Made by a program: the position numbers and the translations under genes. DNA of 64,000 nt, from NCBI RefSeq assembly GCF_900104145.1, contig NZ_FNLB01000006.1:3635001-3699000 (forward strand), given 5' to 3'. The notes beneath the pieces were generated by a model that saw nothing but the letters and a program-made list of their open reading frames with translations, was not told the DNA's origin and did not search any database. Below, piece after piece: positions 15,582 to 24,716 of this stretch; within the stretch, counting starts at the first letter, position 1, and each line of letters starts with the position of its first letter. This DNA is from Pseudovibrio sp. Tun.PSC04-5.I4 (GTDB lineage Bacteria; Pseudomonadota; Alphaproteobacteria; Rhizobiales; Stappiaceae).

Positions 15582-16589
15582 TTAGATGAGCTCTGCCATC
15601 GCGACAGCGGTATCTGCCATGCGGTTGGAGAAGCCCCATTCGTTGTCGTACCAAGTAAGGATACGAACCATTGTGCCTTCCATGACCTTAGTCTGGTCCA
15701 TGTGGAAGATAGAAGAGTGTGGGTCGTGGTTGAAGTCTGAAGAAACGTTAGGCACTTCGGTGTAGCCCAGAACGCCCTTCAGGTTGCCATCAGCCGCTGC
15801 TTTGATTGCTGCGTTGATTTCTTCAACTGTAGTTGCTTTCTTCGCAATGAAGGTAAGATCGACAACAGACACGTTTGGAGTAGGAACGCGGATTGCGACG
15901 CCGTCCAGTTTGCCAGCCAGCTCAGGCAGTACCAGGCCAACAGCCTTAGCAGCACCAGTGGAGGTTGGGATCATGGACAGAGCAGCAGCGCGACCGCGGT
16001 ACATGTCTTTGTGCATTGTATCGAGAGTAGGCTGATCACCAGTGTAAGAATGCACGGTGGTCATGAAGCCTTTTTCGATGCCAACAGTTTTGTCCAGGAT
16101 TGAAACAACCGGAGCAAGACAGTTGGTGGTGCAAGATGCGTTGGAAACAACAAGATCTTCAGCAGTCAGTGACTCGTGGTTTACACCGAATACGATTGTC
16201 TTGTCAGCGCCAGCTGCAGGAGCAGATACGAGAACGCGTTTCGCGCCAGCTTCCAGGTGCAGAGCAGCTTTTTCTTTTGTTGCGAAAATGCCGGTGCATT
16301 CCATTGCAATGTCGATGCCGAGCTCGCCCCAAGGAAGATCCTTAGGATCGCGGATCGCAGTAACCTTGATTGGACCACGACCAACGTCGATTGTGTCACC
16401 GTCAACAGTTACTGTTGCAGGGAAACGACCGTGCACTGAGTCAAAACGCAACAGGTGTGCGTTTGTTTCTACCGGGCCGAGATCGTTGATGGCTACAACT
16501 TCGATGTCGGTGCGACCAGATTCGATGATTGCACGAAGAACATTACGACCAATACGGCCAAAGCCGTTGATGGCTACCTTGACTGCCAT
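15582..16589 (-). CDS. gap: Glyceraldehyde-3-phosphate dehydrogenase, type I
   Basis: A 335-residue NAD(P)-dependent GAPDH of central glycolysis/gluconeogenesis. The Rossmann motif NGFGRIGR lies at 8-15, the catalytic Cys153 is in SNASCTTNCLAP, and the phosphate-site region is HSYTGDQPTLD. The C-terminal WYDNEWGFSNRM is intact. The ATG at 16589 (MAVKVAINGFGRIGR) has AAAGAGG 8 nt upstream. A longer frame to 16667 has no support. It lies 120 nt downstream of tkt. Confidence 0.97.
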   Translation of the reverse strand: MAVKVAINGFGRIGRNVLRAIIESGRTDIEVVAINDLGPVETNAHLLRFDSVHGRFPATVTVDGDTIDVGRGPIKVTAIRDPKDLPWGELGIDIAMECTGIFATKEKAALHLEAGAKRVLVSAPAAGADKTIVFGVNHESLTAEDLVVSNASCTTNCLAPVVSILDKTVGIEKGFMTTVHSYTGDQPTLDTMHKDMYRGRAAALSMIPTSTGAAKAVGLVLPELAGKLDGVAIRVPTPNVSVVDLTFIAKKATTVEEINAAIKAAADGNLKGVLGYTEVPNVSSDFNHDPHSSIFHMDQTKVMEGTMVRILTWYDNEWGFSNRMADTAVAMAELI

Positions 16590-16709
16590 TTTAAAAACCT
16601 CTTTCGGTACAGCGTTTTTAACGCCCGATTTTGTTTGTGCCAGCTCTTGCCGGCCGCCCTTTTGCAAGGCGCCTGACTTTATTGAGACAGACGCCTGCGC
16701 ACATCAGCT

Positions 16710-18704
16710 TTAGGCTTTATCACCAAGGCGCTTTTCAGCCTCTTGGACTACTGCGGTGGCAGTAATCCCGAAATGCTCATAGAGCTCTTTGTAAGGGGCG
16801 GAGGCCCCGAAACCAGTCATACCTACAAATCCACCATCAGAACCGACAAAACGGTCCCAACCCATGCGGACGCCCGCTTCCACCGCGATTTTGACTGCAC
16901 TACCACCAATGATGGCATTCTTGTATGCGTCAGATTGTTGCTCAAAGAGCTCAAAGCTAGGAACTGAGACCACGCGAGTGGCGATTCCTTTGCCGTCGAG
17001 TTCCTTTTTCGCGTCCACTGCGATCTCAACTTCAGAGCCGGATGCAAACAGTGTAACGGCGGCTTCTTCTTCACAGTCCGCGATGATGTATGCGCCGCGT
17101 GCACATAGGTTTTCGCTTTCGTAGTGAGGACGAAGGGACCGCAGGTTCTGACGAGTCAGAGCCAAAACGCTTGGGTTATCAGAGGCTTTCATCGCCAGCT
17201 GCCAGCATTCCAATGTCTCTGTAATGTCCGCAGGGCGGAAGAATAGGAGATCTGGAATACAACGTAGAGCGGCATAATGCTCAACTGGCTGGTGCGTAGG
17301 ACCATCTTCGCCCAAACCGATGGAGTCATGGGTCATCACATGGATAACGCGTTGCTTCATCAGAGCTGCCAGACGCAAAGCCGGACGGCAGTAATCGGAG
17401 AAGATCAGGAAGCCACCTGAGTAGGGGATAACTCCACCATGCAGTGCCATGCCGTTCATTGCAGAAGCCATTCCGTGTTCACGGATGCCCCAGTGAATGA
17501 AGCGACCGGAGAAATCTTCCGGCGTGATGGACGCTGTATGTTCGGTGTTGGTGTTGTTTGAACCGGTCAGATCAGCAGAACCTGCGATGGTTTCTGGTAC
17601 TGCACCGTTGATGACTTTCAGAACAGCCTGGGACGCCTTACGGGTCGCCGTGGTTGGCTGAGTGTCAGCAAGTTCTTTTTTGTAGGTGTCGATTGCAGCA
17701 TCAAAACCGGCTGGGAGGTCGCCACGGTTTCTGCGTTCGAATTCGCCGCGTGTTTCTGCATCTGCATTGTTGAAGCGTTGCTCCCACTCTTTACGAGCGT
17801 TTGCGGAGCGAAGGCCAGCAATGCGCCATGCATCAAGAACGTCGCTAGGAACTTCGAACGGCTCGTTTGGCCAGTTCAGCTGTTCGCGCGTTGCTGCAAT
17901 TTCTTCAGCGCCGAGCGGTGCACCATGTACTTTGTTGGTGCCAGCTTTGTTTGGTGAGCCAAAACCGATTGTGGTTTTTGCTGCGATCATGGTTGGGCGA
18001 TCGCTCTTGCGCGCTTCGGTCAGCGCAGCTTCAATCGCCTCAGCATCATGACCATCGATCTGGATGGTGTTCCAGCCAGATGCTTCAAAGCGAGCGACCT
18101 GGTTTGTGGAATCAGAAAGGCTAACGGACCCATCAATGGTGATGCCGTTGTCGTCCCAGATCAGAATGAGTTTTTTGAGCTTCAGGTGGCCTGCCAGGGA
18201 AAGTGATTCCTGGGAGATGCCTTCCATCAGACAGCCGTCGCCAGCAAGAACGTAGGTGTAGTGGTTTACCAAGTCTTTGCCGAAGCGCTCTTCTTGAAGG
18301 CGCTCTGCGATTGCCATGCCTACAGCGTTGCCGAGGCCCTGACCAAGAGGTCCGGTTGTGGTTTCAATACCAGCACCATGACCAAATTCAGGGTGACCAC
18401 AGGTACGTGAGCCAAGCTGACGGAACTTCTGAAGTTGCTCGTTCGTGAAATCTTCGTAGCCAAGCAAATAGAGCGTGGAGTACAGCAGCATGGAACCATG
18501 CCCTGCTGAAAGCACGAAGCGATCTCGATCAGCCCATTTCGGCGATTTCGGGTCGAACTTCAAAAACTTGGAAAACAGGACAGTTGCGATGTCGGCGGCA
18601 CCCATCGGAAGTCCAGGGTGTCCAGAGTTTGCTTTTTCAACGGCATCCATTGAAAGAAAGCGTATCGCATTTGCCATGCGAGTGTGCTTTTCGAGATCGG
18701 TCAT
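16710..18704 (-). CDS. tkt: Transketolase
   Basis: A 664-residue thiamine diphosphate enzyme of the pentose phosphate and Calvin-type sugar interconversions. The N-terminal domain has the ThDP/Mg motif GDGCLMEGISQE followed by WDDNGITIDG. The pyrimidine domain has the catalytic-Glu region WGIREHGMASAMNGMALHGG, and the C-terminal domain carries SVPSFELFEQQ. Full length with no gaps. It heads the tkt-gap-pgk block and is divergent from DUF4164-zapA across a 555-bp gap. The ribosome binding site is modest (GCGGGAA). Confidence 0.97.
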   Translation of the reverse strand: MTDLEKHTRMANAIRFLSMDAVEKANSGHPGLPMGAADIATVLFSKFLKFDPKSPKWADRDRFVLSAGHGSMLLYSTLYLLGYEDFTNEQLQKFRQLGSRTCGHPEFGHGAGIETTTGPLGQGLGNAVGMAIAERLQEERFGKDLVNHYTYVLAGDGCLMEGISQESLSLAGHLKLKKLILIWDDNGITIDGSVSLSDSTNQVARFEASGWNTIQIDGHDAEAIEAALTEARKSDRPTMIAAKTTIGFGSPNKAGTNKVHGAPLGAEEIAATREQLNWPNEPFEVPSDVLDAWRIAGLRSANARKEWEQRFNNADAETRGEFERRNRGDLPAGFDAAIDTYKKELADTQPTTATRKASQAVLKVINGAVPETIAGSADLTGSNNTNTEHTASITPEDFSGRFIHWGIREHGMASAMNGMALHGGVIPYSGGFLIFSDYCRPALRLAALMKQRVIHVMTHDSIGLGEDGPTHQPVEHYAALRCIPDLLFFRPADITETLECWQLAMKASDNPSVLALTRQNLRSLRPHYESENLCARGAYIIADCEEEAAVTLFASGSEVEIAVDAKKELDGKGIATRVVSVPSFELFEQQSDAYKNAIIGGSAVKIAVEAGVRMGWDRFVGSDGGFVGMTGFGASAPYKELYEHFGITATAVVQEAEKRLGDKA

Positions 18705-19259
18705 CTTATTCCCGCTGTCGCCCCGGCTGGGCAGCCGGATATTAACATTGCTCGTGTGGTTCCGATGACGGTTGCCAGAAGTCTTTGCCCCAGACTTTTG
18801 CGATGTGGCAGGTGTCTACGAACGTATAACGAAAGGAGACATAGCAGGTCATTCTGTTGAGTCAATGAAATGGAACTCGTCTGAAGCTGTTTATTGCGTA
18901 AGTTGAGCGCATTTGTTTTTTGAATAGCATTTGTCAACATTAGTTATGCTGCTAGCCAGACATAAATGAGGGAATATGCTTAGCGTGAAAAGCTGATTCA
19001 TTAGTATTTTATAGATGCCACTCTTGGTTCTTGCGCTCAAATATTGCGCCGAGCAAATTCATGATATGCTCCTGTTTGCAATGTCGGTAATCACTGATAA
19101 ATGAGATGGTTCTGGCGCATTCCTCAGATATGATGTGAATAAACGTCGACGATTCCATTGAGTTGATGGATAATTGCCGTCTGCTTCCCTAGACGAAGCA
19201 GGAGAGAGTTACAGTCTGTTTGACGACGACAGATGTTTTGCGAGTACGGATACAGGTAG
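18705..19259. other. Divergent intergenic region between tkt and DUF4164
   Basis: A 555-bp gap that must carry the promoters of both directions. No gene, strong palindrome or terminator was recognised in it. Confidence 0.5.
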
Positions 19260-19556
19260 ATGTCAGAGGTGAAGATGGCTAGTGGGCAAGATCTAGATAA
19301 GGCGCTGGATCGTATTACTGCCTCCATCACGAAGCTTGAGGGAGCGCTTCACCGTGGAATGTCCCGTGACCGGTCTATTAATGCGTTGGAGAACGATCTT
19401 CAAAGAATTGGAGAGGATCGGACGCAACTTGCTTCAAAGCTGGATCAAGCTGAAGCACGAGGCTCGCGCCTTGAAGATGTTAACAAAGATGTTTCCCGCC
19501 GCCTTGTTGCTGCCATGGAATCTATTCGTACTGTTCTCGACGGACAGGGGAGCTAA
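19260..19556 (+). CDS. Small coiled-coil protein, DUF4164-like
   Basis: A 98-residue cytosolic protein, nearly all predicted helix and coiled coil (DKALDRITASITKLEGAL, then ENDLQRIGEDRTQLASKLDQAEA). Its size, charge pattern and position directly before zapA match the DUF4164 family of Hyphomicrobiales. No enzymatic motif is present. The ATG at 19260 (CAGGTAG just upstream) or the one at 19275 (GAGG 5 nt upstream) could be used. It ends 5 nt before zapA, so the two are cotranscribed and a role in division is plausible, but this is inference. Confidence 0.75.
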   Translation: MSEVKMASGQDLDKALDRITASITKLEGALHRGMSRDRSINALENDLQRIGEDRTQLASKLDQAEARGSRLEDVNKDVSRRLVAAMESIRTVLDGQGS

Positions 19557-19561
19557 GATCA

Positions 19562-19990
19562 ATGGCGCAAATAACGGTAGAAATTAATGATCGCAGCTTC
19601 CGTATGGCCTGTGACGACGGTGAGGAAGACAGGTTACTCGGCCTTGCTCAGCGTTTTGATGACAATATCAACAGTCTTAGGGACAATTTCGGAGAAATTG
19701 GTGACCAACGCCTGACGGTTATGGCCGGCATAATGGTGACGGACCAATTGGCTGAGAAAGAACGAAAGCTGAAAGCAGCTGAAGCTCGTATTGAAGAACT
19801 CAGTAAAGCAGAAGCCTCTGTCGAAGAACGTCTGGCAGCGCAGGAAACGCGCTTTAAGAACCGCATGGATGCTTTGGAAGAAGAATATGAGGCCAAAGAA
19901 GCGAAGATTGTTGCTCGTCTTTTGGCCAGTGCGGAAAAAATTGAACAGCTCAGCCATGATTTGGATAATGAGTTGGTTGAAGAAGACTAG
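19562..19990 (+). CDS. zapA: Cell division protein ZapA
   Basis: A 142-residue ZapA, an FtsZ-ring stabiliser in the cytosol. The N-terminal globular part carries VEINDRSFRMACDDGEEDRLLGLAQRFD, the family signature. The long coiled coil from about 70 onward mediates dimer/tetramer formation. It is somewhat longer than enterobacterial ZapA because of the extended, highly charged coil, as is usual in alphaproteobacteria. It is followed by the 6S RNA gene and fau, the same order as in many proteobacteria. Confidence 0.9.
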   Translation: MAQITVEINDRSFRMACDDGEEDRLLGLAQRFDDNINSLRDNFGEIGDQRLTVMAGIMVTDQLAEKERKLKAAEARIEELSKAEASVEERLAAQETRFKNRMDALEEEYEAKEAKIVARLLASAEKIEQLSHDLDNELVEED

Positions 19991-20180
19991 AGTAAATCTC
20001 TCCAAATTCTAATTGTGTCGCGCAGTTTTCCTCTTTCCCCCTCGCTCCTGCTCCTGACCATATGAGGAGTGTTTTCGTTTTTGGAACATACTTTCGGAAG
20101 TCGCAGGGGCGCTTTTTGCGGAGCTTGAAGCTTCTTACAATATAATGTGAGGGCTTTAGCTTGCAGGGCTGGTAATTTGG

Positions 20181-20358
20181 TCCAGCCTCGCCTATATCAG
20201 CCAGTGCGTCGCTGCGCGGTTCGTGAGGAGTGTCACATCCCCGGGCCTTACGTTTTCCTAAGGGAGCTGTACCTGTTCTAGCTCGTGGGCTAGAGCACAC
20301 GGCGCCCACCTACATAGTAGGTTTCCGGGATTACAAACACTCTGACGGCCGAGGCGGC
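20181..20358 (+). ncRNA. ssrS: 6S RNA
   Basis: The segment between zapA and the 5-formyl-THF cyclo-ligase gene carries the conserved 6S features of alphaproteobacteria: CAGCCAGTGCGTCGC, GGTTCGTGAGGA, CCCGGGCCTTACG, and GGGAGCTGTACCTG followed by CTAGCTCGTGGGCTAG. A closing stem can form between GCCTCG (20185-20190) and CGAGGC (20350-20355), leaving the large central bubble that mimics an open promoter and binds RNA polymerase. Position next to fau is classical. The exact ends are estimated. Confidence 0.8.
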
Positions 20359-20420
20359 ACGCACTTCTTGTTTTGCGATTTACTCGCCAATGAAACATAA
20401 TAGCCACTGATTTCGTTGGA

Positions 20421-21026
20421 ATGAGGTGTGCGTTGACTTCCCAAAATACCGAAAATGCAGCATTTAAGCTGGCAAAGGCCGAAGTCCGACAGGCTGGCCT
20501 TACAGCTCGTGGTAGCCTTTCCCCTGTTGAACGCATTGAGCACTCTCTTAGCATCGCTGAATTTATGCGTGATTTAGAGGTGGAACCGGGATCAATGGTT
20601 GCCGGATTCTGGCCTATTCGAGATGAAGTTGACCCGCGCCCGTTGATGGACGCGCTTTTGCAGCAGGGGTGCTCTCTTTGTCTGCCTGTGGTGAAGGGCG
20701 ATGATCTTGTTTTCCGCCGTTTGGAAAAAGGCGCGGAGATGGAGCCTGCTGGATTTGGAAGCATGGCTCCGGGAGCAGGTGCTGACGTGGTGAACCCGAA
20801 TGTGGTTCTGGTTCCGCTTTCCGCTTTTGATGGGCATTGCAACCGGATCGGCTATGGAAAAGGGTTCTACGACCGCGCGTTGAACGGGCTCGAAAAACTC
20901 ACTAATCTCACCGCGATTGGGGTTGCATTTGCTGCCCAAGAGGTAGAAGAGGTTCCCATGGAACCACATGATCGTAAATTGGACGGAATCCTGACGGAAC
21001 GTGGACTTCTGATAGCTAAAAATTAG
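20421..21026 (+). CDS. fau: 5-formyltetrahydrofolate cyclo-ligase
   Basis: A 201-residue ATP-dependent enzyme converting 5-formyl-THF to 5,10-methenyl-THF. The N-terminal half has the substrate helix with PRPLMDALLQQG and LCLPVV. The C-terminal signature is LVPLSAFDGHCNRIGYGKGFYDRAL, containing the ATP/Mg site. The ATG at 20421 has no clear ribosome binding site; a TTG at 20433 has GAGG six bases upstream and may be the real start. It lies downstream of 6S RNA, the classic ssrS-ygfA arrangement, so processing of one primary transcript is possible. Confidence 0.92.
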   Translation: MRCALTSQNTENAAFKLAKAEVRQAGLTARGSLSPVERIEHSLSIAEFMRDLEVEPGSMVAGFWPIRDEVDPRPLMDALLQQGCSLCLPVVKGDDLVFRRLEKGAEMEPAGFGSMAPGAGADVVNPNVVLVPLSAFDGHCNRIGYGKGFYDRALNGLEKLTNLTAIGVAFAAQEVEEVPMEPHDRKLDGILTERGLLIAKN

Positions 21027-21131
21027 AGCAACCTGCATTTTATCCGGTTTGGACAGGTTGCTTTAAAATTTGTTTTATACGCGTATTCTTTCTCCGAAAA
21101 CCGGAGGCACTTTTGGGGAATACGTTCTAAA
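21022..21131. repeat. Composite palindromic intergenic repeat, copy B
   Basis: Same two-module layout as copy A at 14102. Module 1 is the hairpin TTAGAGCAACCTG (21023-21035) with CAGGTTGCTTTAA (21054-21066). Module 2 contains GCGTATTC, CCGAAAACCGG, CACTTTT and GAATACGT. It fills the fau-ymdB gap and may act as a terminator or mRNA stabiliser. Confidence 0.7.
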
Positions 21132-21142
21132 AGGGTATATAA

Positions 21143-21985
21143 ATGCAGCTGCTGTTTCTTGGAGATCTTGTAGGGCGTGCAGGCCGAAATGCGGTCATCG
21201 ATAAGTTGCCTAAACTTGTTGAAGATAACCAACTTGATTTCGTTGTGGTGAACGGCGAAAACTCAGCAGCAGGCTTTGGTATAACCGAAGAGATTTTGCA
21301 GGATGTGATTGATGCAGGCGCAGATGTTGTTACCACGGGTAACCACATTTGGGATCAGCGCGACACGCTTGTTTATATCGAACGTCAGGACCAACTTTTA
21401 CGCCCTGCCAACTATCCAGCTGGAACACCGGGTAAAGGGGCTAACCTTTACCGCGCCAGAAACGGCGCTGAGGTGCTGGTGGTGAATGTGATGGGTCGTG
21501 TCTACATGGACGCGCTGGACTGTCCATTTGCAGCGATCGACAAGATTTTGGGTGACTGTCCGTTGGGGGCTATGGCTGATGCGATCATTATTGATATGCA
21601 CGCCGAGGCCACCAGTGAAAAGCAGGCGATGGGGCATTTTTGTGATGGCCGTGCATCGCTAGTTGTTGGCACACACACACACGTTCCAACCGCTGACCAT
21701 CAGGTGCTTGTGAATGGTACGGCTTATCTTTCTGATGCTGGCATGTGCGGGGATTACGATTCTGTGCTTGGCATGGAGAAGGAAGAGCCTGTGAACCGCT
21801 TCCTGCGCAAAATGAACGGTGCTCGTTTTACACCTGCCATGGGCCCTGCGACGATTTGTGGTGTGGCTGTGGAAACAGATGACAGAACCGGCCTTGCCAA
21901 GAATGTTTCTCCGGTGCGTCTTGGTGGGCGTTTGTCGCAGATTATCCCTCCATTCTGGCCAACTGCGTATAGCGGCCAATCCTGA
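21143..21985 (+). CDS. YmdB-type metallophosphoesterase (TIGR00282 family)
   Basis: A 280-residue two-metal phosphodiesterase. The motifs run in order: GDLVGRAGR at the N-terminus, VNGENSAAGFG, TTGNHIWDQRD, DMHAEATSEK and GTHTHVPTAD, giving a complete Fe/Mn site. Members such as Bacillus YmdB hydrolyse cyclic nucleotides in vitro and affect biofilm and mRNA levels; the alphaproteobacterial role is unsettled. It comes after fau on the same strand across a repeat. It ends 222 nt before yebC. Confidence 0.88.
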   Translation: MQLLFLGDLVGRAGRNAVIDKLPKLVEDNQLDFVVVNGENSAAGFGITEEILQDVIDAGADVVTTGNHIWDQRDTLVYIERQDQLLRPANYPAGTPGKGANLYRARNGAEVLVVNVMGRVYMDALDCPFAAIDKILGDCPLGAMADAIIIDMHAEATSEKQAMGHFCDGRASLVVGTHTHVPTADHQVLVNGTAYLSDAGMCGDYDSVLGMEKEEPVNRFLRKMNGARFTPAMGPATICGVAVETDDRTGLAKNVSPVRLGGRLSQIIPPFWPTAYSGQS

Positions 21986-22207
21986 TAAAAGCAGCTTTGA
22001 GCTACGAGATTGCATGCGAAGAATAAGTCCGTGTTAAAACAGGATGTTTCTTGCTCTGGATTTTGTAGCTCAGGCGGCTTATAAGCGTTCATCAATTCGC
22101 TCGACGTTTCACGACTGTCAGGGGTGAGCGCTGTCCAAGCTTTTCGCGGCTTAGTGAACGCTCCTTTGAGCTGAAATTATTGTTGTAAACACAAGCCGGG
22201 AAGATCT

Positions 22208-22951
22208 ATGGCCGGACATTCAAAATTTAAAAACATCATGCACCGCAAGGGCCGTCAGGATGCTGTGCGGTCCAAGATGTTCTCCAAGCTCTCTAAAGAG
22301 ATCACCGTTGCCGCCAAAATGGGTGACCCTGATCCGGATAAGAACCCGCGTTTGCGTCTGGCTGTCCAGAACGCAAAGGGTCAGTCCATGCCTAAGGACA
22401 ACATCCAGCGCGCGATTAATAAATCGCAGCAGGGTGATGCTGCGGATTACGTCGAAATTCGCTATGAAGGCTACGGCCCGGGCGGCACAGCAATTATTGT
22501 TGAAGTGCTGACTGACAACCGTAACCGGTCTGCTGGCGCGGTTCGTTCTTACTTCACCAAATACGGTGGTGCTATGGGTGAAACCGGTTCGGTTTCCTTC
22601 ATGTTCGATCGTGTTGGCGAGATCACCTATAAGCTGGACGTTGGCGATGCTGACAAGCTGATGGAAGCTGGTATCGAAGCCGGTGCTGAAGATGTTGTGA
22701 CTGACGAAGAAACCCACACCATCATCTGCGCGTTTGAAGATCTTTCTGAGGTCTCCAAAGCTTTGGAAGCTGATCTGGGTGAAGCTGAGTCTGTTAACAT
22801 GATCTGGAAGCCACAGAATCTGGTTCCGGTGAATGAAGACAAAGCTGGCACACTGATGAAGTTTATGGACATTATTGAAGAAGATGACGACGTGCAGAAC
22901 GTCTACTCAAACTTTGATATTTCCGAGGAAGTTATGGCGAAGCTGGGTTAA
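22208..22951 (+). CDS. YebC/PmpR family protein (TACO1-like)
   Basis: A 247-residue cytosolic protein of the YebC family, full length. The hallmark start AGHSKFKNIMHRKGRQDAVRSKMFSKL is present, as are GYGPGGTAIIVEVLTDNRNRS and the C-terminal acidic block EEDDDVQNVYSNFD. Members bind nucleic acid. Some were described as transcriptional regulators; others relieve ribosome stalling at polyproline, as TACO1 does in mitochondria. In alphaproteobacteria it usually lies upstream of ruvC, as here, though two exporters and an Lrp regulator intervene. Confidence 0.93.
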   Translation: MAGHSKFKNIMHRKGRQDAVRSKMFSKLSKEITVAAKMGDPDPDKNPRLRLAVQNAKGQSMPKDNIQRAINKSQQGDAADYVEIRYEGYGPGGTAIIVEVLTDNRNRSAGAVRSYFTKYGGAMGETGSVSFMFDRVGEITYKLDVGDADKLMEAGIEAGAEDVVTDEETHTIICAFEDLSEVSKALEADLGEAESVNMIWKPQNLVPVNEDKAGTLMKFMDIIEEDDDVQNVYSNFDISEEVMAKLG

Positions 22952-22974
22952 TTTCCGCTGTTGCTAATGAATTA

Positions 22975-23006
22975 AGGGCAGTGCGTTTGACGTGCTGCCC
23001 TTTTTG
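22975..23006 (+). terminator. Terminator after yebC
   Basis: AGGGCAG and CTGCCCT arms around a 13-nt loop, followed by TTTTTG. Confidence 0.8.
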
Positions 23007-23165
23007 TTTGTGCATCTGATTTGTTTTTGCCTGAGTTTAATAGAGTCGGCGTCGAAGTTGCTGCTCATCGCTCAAAACAGCAACGTCCTTCGGACCCGAA
23101 TTTCGGAGCCAATGAATATGGCTCAGTTCAGTGTTGGTATCGGCAAAAACAAGGATGTGCCGTGA

Positions 23166-23663
23166 TCAATCGCTGTCTACGATTGATTCCAGGTGTTGAA
23201 GCGGGAGCGCGCCATTTGCTTTGAACGTGCGAATGGCAAAGTTGGACCGGACATCTTCAACACCGTCAAGCGTCATCAGGAAGTCAGAGAGGAACACATC
23301 GTAGGCTTCCAGTGACGGGACAACGACTTCTGCCAGAATGTCGGACTGACCGGAAACAAGGTGGCAGGAAACGACCTCTGACTGTGAGGTGACCCGATCA
23401 ATGATTGCCATGATCTGGGCTTTGCTCTGTTTGCCGACGCGCATTTCTACAAAAACTGTCATGCCGAGGCCGACGGTTTTGCGGTTTACAGAGGCCTGAT
23501 AGCCATTGATGACGCCGCTGTCTTCTAGGTTTTTAACGCGGCGCAGGCATGGGGACGGAGACAGGGCTACTTTCCCGGCCAGTTCCACATTGGTGAGGCG
23601 TCCGTCTTCCTGGAGATTCTTCAGGATCTCTAGGTCAATCTTGTCGAGCGATGATTTTGGCAT
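23166..23663 (-). CDS. Lrp/AsnC-family transcriptional regulator
   Basis: A 165-residue regulator. The N-terminal helix-turn-helix runs DKIDLEILKNLQEDGRLTNVELAGKVALSPSPCLRRVKNLEDSGVI, typical of Lrp. The C-terminal RAM domain begins near VFVEMRVGKQS and contains the ligand loop around HLVSGQSDILAEVVV. Full length. It probably responds to an amino acid and forms octamers, as the family does. It lies on the same strand as two TauE/SafE exporter genes upstream and may regulate them or itself; this is inference. Confidence 0.92.
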   Translation of the reverse strand: MPKSSLDKIDLEILKNLQEDGRLTNVELAGKVALSPSPCLRRVKNLEDSGVINGYQASVNRKTVGLGMTVFVEMRVGKQSKAQIMAIIDRVTSQSEVVSCHLVSGQSDILAEVVVPSLEAYDVFLSDFLMTLDGVEDVRSNFAIRTFKANGALPLQHLESIVDSD

Positions 23664-23803
23664 AAAACTGTGTTTTTCTTTGGTATCTAGAGATATTGTT
23701 GCGGGAATCTAAGGGTTTTTGTTGGGATACGCAAGTTAGGTGGAGATACCTGTTTATTGGTTTCCTGTCTTTATTTGCTGAGTTTTTGTCATCTGCGGGT
23801 GGC

Positions 23804-24565
23804 TCATCTTAAAATCCCATCTAATATTGGCAAGCTTGTGATGGCGGCAACCAGAATGAGTGAATATGCAAGAGGGCGGTAGGATTTGCCGTTGGTGAGT
23901 GCAAAGCCTTTAGCGCCCACAAAGTTACAGATGAAGTATGCCGGACCGATGACAAGGGTCAGCTTGAAGAGCTCTTGCGTGATCAGACCATTTCCCCAGA
24001 ACGCAAAAAATGAACCGATACTGGTAAAGAAAAAATAGGTGATGAGATTGGCGCGGATGATACTTATGGGAGCAGGGCCGGACATCCAATAGGTGATGAC
24101 TGGAGGTCCTGCGAGCTGCGTCATGCCTCCAAGCAAGCCTGAAACAGCGCCGACCCCAAATGATATTCTTTTCTTTGGCGGTTTCGTATAGCGCCAGCCT
24201 GATATGAGAATACAGAGCAGCAAGAGGACAACGGCGGAGAGCACCCATCTCAGGTTCTGCGGATCTGAATGGGTAAGGACCCACGCACCAATGGAGACAG
24301 TAACGAATGCTCCAGCTGCTGCGGGCAGTACCGTTCTCCAATCACATATCTTGGAGGCGGATGCTGCCATAGGAATAGATATAAGCCCGTCGATGAGCAT
24401 TAGGGATGCTGCGGCCAATTTGGGGGCGATAATTGAGGAGGCAATGGGCATGTAAACCATTGCTGCTCCAAAACCGCAAAAGCCACGGGTCAACCCGGCA
24501 AGCGCTACGGTTGCGCACACCATCAAAAGAGCCGTGGATTCGAGACCTGCGACGTCTGGGAGCAT
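23804..24565 (-). CDS. TauE/SafE family anion exporter, first paralogue
   Basis: A 253-residue polytopic membrane protein with about eight hydrophobic helices and the two-fold repeat of the family: GLTRGFCGFGAAMVYMP in the first half and GAVSGLLGGMTQLAGPPVITYW in the second. TauE/SafE proteins export sulfite, sulfoacetate or related organic anions. AGAGG lies before the ATG. It is a paralogue of the next gene (24717-25472) in tandem on the same strand, 151 nt apart. Confidence 0.85.
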   Translation of the reverse strand: MLPDVAGLESTALLMVCATVALAGLTRGFCGFGAAMVYMPIASSIIAPKLAAASLMLIDGLISIPMAASASKICDWRTVLPAAAGAFVTVSIGAWVLTHSDPQNLRWVLSAVVLLLLCILISGWRYTKPPKKRISFGVGAVSGLLGGMTQLAGPPVITYWMSGPAPISIIRANLITYFFFTSIGSFFAFWGNGLITQELFKLTLVIGPAYFICNFVGAKGFALTNGKSYRPLAYSLILVAAITSLPILDGILR

Positions 24566-24716
24566 ATATGCCTCTGCTGAGAATGAGTGGTTTAGGCTTC
24601 CGTGTTGAGCGGACTATAAGTTACGAAGGTGCCTTCCTCCAAACGAGATAGCTCTCTGAATTGCCGAGAATTTCTCAATTACCTTGATCTGTTGCCGAGT
24701 GACTTAGGGGTACGCT

